DNA of 34,183 nucleotides, taken from Chitinophagales bacterium. GTDB lineage: Bacteria > Bacteroidota > Bacteroidia > Chitinophagales > Chitinophagaceae. Made by a program: the position numbers and the translations under genes. The notes beneath the pieces were generated by a model, which did no database searches, had not been told where the DNA came from, and was given only the letters and a program-made list of their open reading frames with translations. Location of the stretch: assembly GCA_020059395.1 (NCBI GenBank), contig JAGVCC010000049.1:1-34183 (forward strand). The letters run 5' to 3'. Shown in pieces: positions 16,653-22,815 of the stretch; the stretch's first letter is position 1; each line of letters starts with the position of its first letter.

Positions 16653-16665
16653 TTATTTTAACTGC
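16641..16665. terminator. Hairpin spanning the abutting stop codons of two convergent genes
   Basis: GCAGTTAAA (16641-16649) pairs perfectly with 16657-16665 around a 7-base loop that contains the stop codon of the helical-protein gene. The stop codon of the TonB receptor gene (16653-16655) is in the same loop. It may terminate both transcripts, though the T-runs are short. Confidence 0.45.
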
Positions 16666-18920
16666 CAGCGTATGCCTGCAAAAGCTTTTGCACCCTGTAT
16701 AGTTGCATAATTATAAGAGGGGTCAAATGTATAACCATTGGGATTAGTATCGGGTCTTGCCACGCCATTGGCATCAAAATATTTTCCGCCTGCTTTATTA
16801 AACGGGTCATCAGCATGCAGCAATGGGTTTGCCGGTAAAAAATTCAGCAGGTTTTTTACACCGCCATATAACTCCAGGCCATTGGCAAAAGTTTTAGTAA
16901 GCTGTACATTTAAAATATTATATAAAGGAGATTTTTCAGGCCTGTAATCGTTAGGTACAACCGGCAAATACATAGGTCCTGTAAGCCTGCCGGTAACATC
17001 CAGCACAAGCCGGGGTGCATAAAAATTATAGCTTACCGAAAATGTACCTGATACAGAAGGCGCAAATAACTGCGGTACTTTAATTTTATTACCAGCAGCA
17101 TTTCTGTCTATTGTAAACACATTCATAAATGTTGCTCCGGCATTTATCTTCAACCCATTTACAAAACTAAAATCTGTATTTAAAGTTATCCCTTTGGACA
17201 CTGCGTATCCATCAAGGTTATCGTAAATTATTTTATTAGGGTCGGTAATAAAATCAGCCACTATTTTATTTGTAAAGTGGGTATAAAAAATACTGCCATC
17301 TAAATTTATAACCCCTTTGCTGTGGCGTATAATTTTAGTGTAATTAATATTTCCGTTCCAGGATTGTTCTGGTTTTAGTGCAGCAGCAATAACCACTTCT
17401 CTTGCACCTGTTAAAGCTGCATGATCTTCTGTAAAAAGATTTACCACCCTGTACCCGTTGCCACCACTCAGCCGCAATGTATTATTTGCATTGGGCGAAT
17501 ATTTAAAACTTAAACGTGGCGTAAAAATATTTCCGTGTTCATTATTATAATCGTAACGGAGCCCGGCAAGCACCACTGTTTTTTTACTCAGCTTATATTC
17601 ATCCTGTATAAAAATACCCGGCAGGTAAGTATTAGCTGGCTGGTTATCGCCATTAACTTTTGCAGTAGCGGGTGAATTATCATCATAAAAAGTATAGCGG
17701 AAAGGTATACCTGTTAATAAAGAATGGCGGCCAAGGGTTTTACTCCAGCGCAGCTGAGCAAAAAATACCTGCTGCACTGCATAGTATTTTACGGTACCGT
17801 AATAACTGTCCTGCAAATGATAATTATACGAAACATCGGCTGTTATATTTTTATGCACTGCGGCAGTGCCAATCAGTTCAGCTCTGTTGGTATTAATACT
17901 TTCTCCATACACACTGTCTCCGCCCCTGAATACCGGTTTCCACTGCGTTTCGCCTCCCCATCTGTCTTCATTAATAAAACGTAGTGCCAGCGATGCGTTT
18001 AAATTATTCCTGGGCTTAAAACTCCATTTATTAAAAACAGAAATACGGTTTTGCAGCGTAACATCGGTAAAATTGTCGTTGTTAATATCCCGCCGTTGCT
18101 GATAATTAAAATAATTTACCCCCAACAACACGGCTGTTTTTTTTCCATTAAATGCTGCTGTTACGTCTGCATTGTATTCTCCCACACTGGTGGCCGAAAA
18201 ATCAACCTTTACCTTTTCACTGCTCCCTGCATCCTTAGTAATTATGTTTATTAATCCACCAACAGCCTCACTGCCGTACAAAGTTGAAGCCGGGCCCTTT
18301 ACAATTTCAATACGTTTTACCATACTGTTGGGTATTCCGGCAAGGCCATACACTGTGGAAAGGCTGCTTACAATTGGCATTCCATCAATTAATATCATGG
18401 TGTAAGGGCCCTCCATCCCATTAATATGAATGTCGCCGGTGTTGCACACATTACAGTTAAGCTGCGGTTGGATGCCATTAACCATTTGCAGGCATTCAAA
18501 AATATTAGGCGAAGGATTCTTTTTAAAAAAAGCCGGTGTGTATACTTCCACCGGAATGGGAGATTCCATTTTACTAATGGCTTTCATCGTTCCGGATACA
18601 ACCACTTCGTTCATTACAGCCTCTGTTTCGGTAAGTGTAATTTCAAGCAATACCGGCATTGCTGTTACAGTTATTTCTTTTACCTGCTTATTATAGTTTA
18701 CAGCAGTAACAACCAATTTGTATTTACCGGCAGCAACATTGCTAAAAGCAAAATTGCCTGCACTATCAGCTGTTAGATTTTTTTTCAACAATGGTATGCT
18801 TACAGTAGCCGAAAATACAGGGCCATTTTTACCCTTTATTTGCCCGCTAATCAAACCTTGCTGGGCAAAGCCAGTAAAAGTAAAGCCTGAAAAAATAAGC
18901 ACCCCAATAAACCGCTTCAT
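16653..18920 (-). CDS. TonB-dependent outer-membrane receptor with CxxC in the plug, probably for a metal
   Basis: This 755-residue receptor has a signal peptide (residues 1-19), a CarboxypepD_reg-like beta domain (about 22-95), a likely TonB box (NEVVVSG, 104-110), a plug (about 115-230: HINGMEGPYTMILIDGMPI, IEIVKGPASTLYGSEAVGG) and a beta barrel ending in WQLK with the usual aromatic-rich last strands. The plug carries NCNVCNTGDIHI with Cys156 and Cys159, a pair absent from ordinary siderophore receptors and suited to binding a soft metal such as copper. It is divergent from a DtxR-type regulator, with a palindromic site between them (18956-18973) lying just upstream of its own -7 box. HMA and HYC_CC_PP genes nearby support metal uptake. 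The substrate is inferred. Confidence 0.85.
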   Translation of the reverse strand: MKRFIGVLIFSGFTFTGFAQQGLISGQIKGKNGPVFSATVSIPLLKKNLTADSAGNFAFSNVAAGKYKLVVTAVNYNKQVKEITVTAMPVLLEITLTETEAVMNEVVVSGTMKAISKMESPIPVEVYTPAFFKKNPSPNIFECLQMVNGIQPQLNCNVCNTGDIHINGMEGPYTMILIDGMPIVSSLSTVYGLAGIPNSMVKRIEIVKGPASTLYGSEAVGGLINIITKDAGSSEKVKVDFSATSVGEYNADVTAAFNGKKTAVLLGVNYFNYQQRRDINNDNFTDVTLQNRISVFNKWSFKPRNNLNASLALRFINEDRWGGETQWKPVFRGGDSVYGESINTNRAELIGTAAVHKNITADVSYNYHLQDSYYGTVKYYAVQQVFFAQLRWSKTLGRHSLLTGIPFRYTFYDDNSPATAKVNGDNQPANTYLPGIFIQDEYKLSKKTVVLAGLRYDYNNEHGNIFTPRLSFKYSPNANNTLRLSGGNGYRVVNLFTEDHAALTGAREVVIAAALKPEQSWNGNINYTKIIRHSKGVINLDGSIFYTHFTNKIVADFITDPNKIIYDNLDGYAVSKGITLNTDFSFVNGLKINAGATFMNVFTIDRNAAGNKIKVPQLFAPSVSGTFSVSYNFYAPRLVLDVTGRLTGPMYLPVVPNDYRPEKSPLYNILNVQLTKTFANGLELYGGVKNLLNFLPANPLLHADDPFNKAGGKYFDANGVARPDTNPNGYTFDPSYNYATIQGAKAFAGIRWQLK

Positions 18921-18944
18921 ACCTGATTAAATTAATTTGCTAAA

Positions 18945-18952
18945 CAAAAATA
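18945..18952 (-). promoter_or_regulatory. -7 promoter box of the TonB receptor gene
   Basis: TATTTTTG on the minus strand is an exact TAnnTTTG match ending 24 bases before the ATG. The DtxR-like palindrome lies directly upstream, between this box and where a -33 element should be, so a bound regulator would block the polymerase. Confidence 0.55.
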
Positions 18953-18955
18953 CAT

Positions 18956-18973
18956 AATTAGGCTCACCTAATT
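18956..18973. promoter_or_regulatory. DtxR/MntR-type operator between the TonB receptor and regulator genes
   Basis: AATTAGG-CTCA-CCTAATT is a perfect 7-bp dyad with a 4-base spacer. It matches the core of DtxR/IdeR boxes (TTAGGnnnnCCTAA). It sits in the divergent promoter region next to a gene for a DtxR-family protein, overlapping the expected -33 regions of both genes. Binding and autoregulation are inferred. Confidence 0.7.
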
Positions 18974-18993
18974 TTATTTTTCCTAAAAAAATT

Positions 18994-19001
18994 TACATTT
19001 G
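18994..19001 (+). promoter_or_regulatory. -7 promoter box of the DtxR-family gene
   Basis: TACATTTG is an exact TAnnTTTG match ending 15 bases before the ATG at 19017. A TTG at 18999 lies within this box, so it cannot be the translation start if the box is used. Confidence 0.55.
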
Positions 19002-19016
19002 CTTAAAATCAGCTGT

Positions 19017-19676
19017 ATGACATCGCTTGCCGAAGAAAATTACCTGAAAGCCATTTATAAGCTGCATGAAAAAAACGGCAGCATGGTAACTACCTCTGCC
19101 CTTGCAGAAACGCTGGGTATCAATGCTGCTTCGGTGACTGATTTTATAAAGAAGATAGCAGCTAAAAAACTTATCAGCTACCAAAAGTCTAAGGGAGTCA
19201 CACTTACAGACAAAGGAAGACTGATGGCCATAAACATAATACGCAAGCACCGGCTATGGGAAGTATGGCTGGTAAACAACCTTGGTTTTAAGTGGGATGA
19301 GGTACATGATATTGCCGAGCAGCTGGAGCATGTGGTGAGTGATGAGCTGATTGAAAACCTGGATAAACATTTAGGCTACCCTAAAGCCGACCCACATGGC
19401 GACCTTATACCCGATGCAAAAGGCCGCTTTGCAAAAAATACCAGCAAGCCTTTAACTGAATGCAACCCCGGCGATAAAGTAAAATTTACCGGCGTGGCAG
19501 ACCACAGCATTGCTTTTTTACAATACCTTACCAAAAGCAACATTAAGCTGGGTGATGAAATTAATATTGAAGCAGTAGAAACCTACGACAATTCCTTTCA
19601 GGTAAAAATTAATAAAAAGGAAACCAAATTACTCAGTAAAGAAGTAGTGAAAAATTTATTGGTAGTGCAGGCTTAG
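19017..19676 (+). CDS. DtxR/MntR-family metal-dependent transcriptional regulator
   Basis: This 219-residue protein has an N-terminal winged helix (EENYLKAIYKLHEKNG, then VTTSALAETLGINAASVTDF as the recognition helix-turn-helix), a dimerisation/metal-binding domain (about 70-135) with AEQLEHVVSDEL matching the E-x-x-E-H ligand cluster of MntR, and a C-terminal FeoA/SH3-like domain (about 150-216). At the N terminus, Asn8 and Lys11 take the places of Asp8 and Glu11 of Bacillus MntR, so the primary metal site is not canonical Mn type. It probably represses the divergent receptor, and itself, through the palindrome at 18956. The stop lies 3 bases from the end of the convergent thioredoxin-like gene. 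Confidence 0.88.
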   Translation: MTSLAEENYLKAIYKLHEKNGSMVTTSALAETLGINAASVTDFIKKIAAKKLISYQKSKGVTLTDKGRLMAINIIRKHRLWEVWLVNNLGFKWDEVHDIAEQLEHVVSDELIENLDKHLGYPKADPHGDLIPDAKGRFAKNTSKPLTECNPGDKVKFTGVADHSIAFLQYLTKSNIKLGDEINIEAVETYDNSFQVKINKKETKLLSKEVVKNLLVVQA

Positions 19677-19679
19677 GTT

Positions 19680-20162
19680 TTATTGCTGCAGTAAATCGTT
19701 TACTAATTTATCAAGCACTGCACCCTCTGCATCAAAAGCCACTATTTTCCCTGTTTTGTCTAATAAAAAACTGGCTGGTATCCCGTTCACTCCCCAGGTT
19801 TCTGCCACTTTACTGTACCAGCCTGCCACATCATTTACTTGTGCATATTTTATTCTGTCCTGCTTAATAGCTTTAACCCATGCCGTCTTTTTACTGTCAA
19901 TAGATACTCCAAAAACTTCAAAGCCTTTACCCTTATACTTGTTGTATAATTTTACTACCGAAGGGTTGGCAGCCCGGCAGGGGCCACACCAGCTTGCCCA
20001 AAAATCTACCAGCACCACTTTACCTTTAAGAGATGAAAGATTTATAATACTGTCTTTTGTATCGGGCAGCGAAATTTCGGGAGCCATAGTTCCAGGACGT
20101 AATTGTGCCGTTGCACTTACAGCAGTTAAAGAAATAAGAAGGCTAAAAAATATTTTTTTCAT
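19680..20162 (-). CDS. TlpA-like periplasmic thioredoxin-family protein
   Basis: This 160-residue protein has a signal peptide (residues 1-19, ending ATAQ) and an AhpC/TSA-Redoxin-type thioredoxin fold: [20 protein letters not shown], then [11 protein letters not shown] with active-site Cys59 and Cys62, and the cis-proline loop GIPASFLLD. Such proteins reduce periplasmic disulfides, for example in cytochrome c maturation, or keep metal-binding cysteines reduced. It follows an outer-membrane protein gene by 73 bases within the metal region, so a role in keeping the Cys of the nearby HMA and HYC_CC_PP proteins reduced is plausible but inferred. Confidence 0.85.
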   Translation of the reverse strand: MKKIFFSLLISLTAVSATAQLRPGTMAPEISLPDTKDSIINLSSLKGKVVLVDFWASWCGPCRAANPSVVKLYNKYKGKGFEVFGVSIDSKKTAWVKAIKQDRIKYAQVNDVAGWYSKVAETWGVNGIPASFLLDKTGKIVAFDAEGAVLDKLVNDLLQQ

Positions 20163-20235
20163 TTACAACATTGTTTTTTTATTAATAAAGAAAGCAGCCA
20201 TTTTATTAAACGCTTTTGTATGTTTATAATTGCCG

Positions 20236-21132
20236 TCATTTTTTCGAAAATACATTTAAAAAATTATACTCACAGCGTATTAAAAAATACGAGTTGCCCA
20301 TGCGCTGCATATTTCCTTTCAATTGTGTACGGTACCCAATATCTACTTTTGCAATACTGTTAAAAATAAACTGAATGGCCGGAGCTGCATCAATGAAATA
20401 GGTTTTATTGTCCCATGCATTTGAGCCCAGCAGTTCTGCATAAATATTTACATTGGTTTGTTTATAGCTGGTGTATTCTTTTGGCAGCAGTAAATAACCA
20501 GCAGACAGTGTATAGTTGATTGCACGCCACGGTACAATTACTTCCCGTTTATCTTGTAAATTATTAAGCCGGTAACTGTATCCGGCCGATGCAGAAACAG
20601 CCAGCTTATTTACCAGTTTTGTTGCCACAATACCAGCAGCCAAACCTGAGTTAGTGCCTTCCAGCTCAATTTCATTATTTATAGTTGTATGCAGTATATC
20701 ATGATAAACAAACCCGCCATTACCATCGGCCACAGCATGTTTGCCAAGTGTGATAAGTGTAGTGGGATTATTAATGGCCGAAATTTTCCCGTAGGCAGCC
20801 ATGCGAAAATGGGAATGAATATCATCTTTAGACAGGAATCTCCATTTTGCATAAAGGCTGCCACCTTCAAGTTTTAAATTTGACTGAAACATATTAGAAG
20901 CATAGCCATTAACATGAATCATTACACTGCGGCTGATGCCAAACATCACTTCGGGGTCAAGCCGGTAAGCACTGAATTTATTATCATGCGCCATTTTAAA
21001 AACTTTTGTATTCATACGCACTCCAATACTTTTTGCAGCCATATTGCTGGCTGGCTCAGTAAATACATACAGCTCCTGTGCAGCAGCAGCCGATGCAGTA
21101 AAAATTATTATTGATAAAAAAAAGATTCGCAT
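20236..21132 (-). CDS. Exported, probably outer-membrane protein of the metal cluster
   Basis: This 298-residue protein has a signal peptide (residues 1-18, ending AAAAQ). The mature sequence is rich in alternating beta strands with Gly and aromatic residues (MIHVNGYASNMF, LAVSASAGYSYRLNNL, AKVDIGYRTQLKG) and ends ...YNFLNVFSKK. An early part (FTEPASNMAAKSIGVRMNT) and several His and Met residues suggest a metal link, but no motif is decisive. From memory, similar barrels occur beside HMA and HYC_CC_PP genes. It lies between the HMA genes, separated by a terminator, and the TlpA-like gene. Function unknown. Confidence 0.6.
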   Translation of the reverse strand: MRIFFLSIIIFTASAAAAQELYVFTEPASNMAAKSIGVRMNTKVFKMAHDNKFSAYRLDPEVMFGISRSVMIHVNGYASNMFQSNLKLEGGSLYAKWRFLSKDDIHSHFRMAAYGKISAINNPTTLITLGKHAVADGNGGFVYHDILHTTINNEIELEGTNSGLAAGIVATKLVNKLAVSASAGYSYRLNNLQDKREVIVPWRAINYTLSAGYLLLPKEYTSYKQTNVNIYAELLGSNAWDNKTYFIDAAPAIQFIFNSIAKVDIGYRTQLKGNMQRMGNSYFLIRCEYNFLNVFSKK

Positions 21133-21140
21133 AAAAATTA

Positions 21141-21180
21141 TAATAAAACCACCACCCGTTTGTTAAACCGGTGGTGGTTT
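21141..21180 (-). terminator. Rho-independent terminator after the HMA genes
   Basis: An 11-bp perfect stem (AAACCACCACC at 21146-21156 with 21170-21180) continues after one mismatch for 4 more pairs to a 3-base loop. On the minus strand it is followed by TTTTATTATAATTTTT. It ends the HMA transcript just before the next gene begins at 21132. Confidence 0.75.
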
Positions 21181-21186
21181 GGTGCT

Positions 21187-21699
21187 TTAAATAGTTACAT
21201 GAAAAATGCGTTTTCCGTTTTCTTCGCCTGTTTTATAACAGGGCATTTTTGTAAAAGCGTTATTCTTTTTGTAGTCTTTTGCAGGCAAAAAACCTTTGTC
21301 AAGCAGGCGTATTTTTTTCTCTCCGGTAAGCACCTGTTTCTTTACATTTAAAAAATGAAAAGTCATGTTTTCTGCTGCAACATGGCTGTCGTTTTCAACA
21401 GCCGTATTATTAAAGTTTATAAATGCGGTAAACTGTGCTACAAAAAAACCAGCGTCTTCCACTTTTGCTTTCATTTTATCAAAGTCAATAGCAGTGCCGG
21501 GCTTAAAAGTTACATCAAAGCTGGAATTTTTTATATTAGCTTCTACCTTTTCAACAAAATCCAGCGACTTAAGGCTTTTATTTATAGCATTACTGCACAT
21601 GCTGCAGGTGAGGCCGCTTGCCTGCAGTGTTGCCTTTTTTATTTGTGCACCTGCGGATAAACACAGCACCGCAAAAACACTTATAAGTATTGTTTTCAT
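21187..21699 (-). CDS. Exported HMA (heavy-metal-associated) domain protein
   Basis: This 170-residue protein has a signal peptide (residues 1-18) and an HMA domain (about 20-90) with the metal loop GLTCSMC (Cys32 and Cys35), close to the usual GMTCxxC, which binds Cu(I) or other soft metals. The C-terminal 75 residues have no Cys pair but include HFLNVKKQVLTGEKKIRLLD and KMPCYKTGEENGKR; I do not recognise this part. It follows the second HMA gene by 11 bases and should share its mRNA. It would carry or sense metal in the periplasm. Confidence 0.8.
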   Translation of the reverse strand: MKTILISVFAVLCLSAGAQIKKATLQASGLTCSMCSNAINKSLKSLDFVEKVEANIKNSSFDVTFKPGTAIDFDKMKAKVEDAGFFVAQFTAFINFNNTAVENDSHVAAENMTFHFLNVKKQVLTGEKKIRLLDKGFLPAKDYKKNNAFTKMPCYKTGEENGKRIFHVTI

Positions 21700-21710
21700 C
21701 AGTATATGTT

Positions 21711-22163
21711 TTATGATTTACAACATGTTTTTTCTTTGCAGCAGGCTTTTTCTTTACATGTATCGGCAGCTTTAGTGCATTTGTCATCACTGCAGCAGTT
21801 AGCAGCCTGTACATCAGTTGCGGCAGCTTTTCGGTCGTACTGGCAACAGCCATGCAGTTTTTTATAAGCGCCATTGTCAGCAGTTACATCCTGTGTATCA
21901 TAACCGGCATTAGCAATACTTTGCTGTATTTTTTTTGAGGTTGTTTTTGCAGCAGCATAAGATACCTGCAGTTCATGTGTTTCTTCACTCCAGTTTGCAA
22001 CTGCCGCTCCGGCTTTTTTAGCTGCTTTTTCAATTGTGGTTTTGCACATACCACAGTTTCCCCAAACTTTTATGGTTTCTTTTGTAAGTGCAGTTTTTTG
22101 CGCATTGGTATGTAAAGTAAACAGGCTGAATAATACAACTGTAAAAATTGATAACGTTTTCAT
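21711..22163 (-). CDS. Exported HMA-domain protein with Cys-rich tail
   Basis: This 150-residue protein has a signal peptide (residues 1-21), an HMA-like domain with WGNCGMCKTTIEKAAKKAG (Cys37 and Cys40), and a C-terminal stretch from about residue 103 with ten Cys, mostly as CC pairs (GCC, NCC, ACC, TCC) among Lys, Asp and Ala. The tail looks like a metallothionein-like metal sink. It is the first gene of a two-gene transcript with the other HMA gene, and a 22-bp perfect palindrome lies 31 bases upstream of its ATG. A role in binding excess copper or zinc in the periplasm is inferred. The low-complexity tail suggests fast evolution. Confidence 0.8.
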   Translation of the reverse strand: MKTLSIFTVVLFSLFTLHTNAQKTALTKETIKVWGNCGMCKTTIEKAAKKAGAAVANWSEETHELQVSYAAAKTTSKKIQQSIANAGYDTQDVTADNGAYKKLHGCCQYDRKAAATDVQAANCCSDDKCTKAADTCKEKACCKEKTCCKS

Positions 22164-22194
22164 TATTGTAAAATTTTAAAATTAGAAATAGATA

Positions 22195-22216
22195 AATTGT
22201 TGTGTACACAACAATT
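22195..22216. promoter_or_regulatory. 22-bp perfect palindrome, candidate metal-responsive operator
   Basis: AATTGTTGTGTACACAACAATT reads identically on both strands. It lies between the HYC_CC_PP gene stop (22256) and the HMA gene start (22163), 31 bases upstream of the latter. A loop-free dyad of this length is an operator rather than a terminator. Its sequence differs from the DtxR-like site at 18956, so another regulator is implied. Confidence 0.65.
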
Positions 22217-22255
22217 ACCACAGCTATTGCTGCAGCAAAAAAATCATTACTAATT

Positions 22256-22669
22256 CTATAGTCTGAAAACGCAGTTTAATATACAGGCAGAAGGCCCGTA
22301 GTATTCCGGTGGAGAATGATTATTTACAGCAGTGGCGGTGCCATCGGCTTGTATTTGCCAGTTAAAAGGAGTATAGAGATTTTCAACAGCGGCAACAGGT
22401 GTTGCAAAATCTAAGTCGTTACTTACTGTTTTATGCGAATCGTCAATTTTATAAAACCCATGCTCATCGTGGCAGCAGCCTGTATCTTTTTCAACCATGC
22501 CGCATTTACCGCATTGCTTGCTTTCGCTGCCATATAACTCCACTCCTGCCTTCTTACCCATGCAATAATGAATTTCTGTTGCCACCCCACAGGCTAAAAC
22601 CAGGTAAATCATTGTCATTATGGAAAGAAAGAATTTCTTCACGCCATAAAGGTAAACGTAAATTTTCAT
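22256..22669 (-). CDS. HYC_CC_PP family protein (metal-cluster associated)
   Basis: This 137-residue protein has an N-terminal hydrophobic helix (signal or anchor, about residues 11-30) and the three motifs that name the family: HYC in EIHYCMGK (34-36), CC in CGKCGMVEKDTGCCHDEH (Cys65-Cys66), and PP in NHSPPEYYG near residue 118. The Cys, His and Met residues make metal binding likely. From memory, the family is found in Bacteroidota beside TonB receptors and HMA proteins, as here. The ATG at 22669 is used; a GTG at 22642 (VKKFFLSIMT) would give a more usual signal peptide and is a real alternative. Biochemical function unknown. Confidence 0.75.
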   Translation of the reverse strand: MKIYVYLYGVKKFFLSIMTMIYLVLACGVATEIHYCMGKKAGVELYGSESKQCGKCGMVEKDTGCCHDEHGFYKIDDSHKTVSNDLDFATPVAAVENLYTPFNWQIQADGTATAVNNHSPPEYYGPSACILNCVFRL

Positions 22670-22702
22670 TGCAGCAATATAAACTGTTAAAATATGCTGT
22701 TA

Positions 22703-22813
22703 TTAAGCTTCGCTTAATCTTAACTGCCACAGAAGCACTGAAGCACAGAAATTAAAAATTGTTTTATTCAGTGTTTCTGTGCAATCAGTGACTACTTCAA
22801 CTGCTTAGCAGTT
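22703..22813. repeat. Intergenic palindromic element (three nested or adjacent hairpins)
   Basis: The stretch holds TTAAGC-TTC-GCTTAA (22703-22717), an imperfect long stem pairing 22736-22751 with 22774-22790 (CACTGAAGCACAGAAA type), and AACTGC-TTA-GCAGTT (22799-22813) that ends 2 bases from the porin stop codon. It resembles the CACAGAGNCAC-type intergenic repeats found in many genomes, from memory, and may also terminate the porin transcript. Confidence 0.55.
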
Positions 22814-22815
22814 AC

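Noticed and set aside
21365-21775. 136-codon plus-strand frame opposite the HMA genes
   Set aside because: It overlaps two well-supported genes in antisense and resembles no protein.
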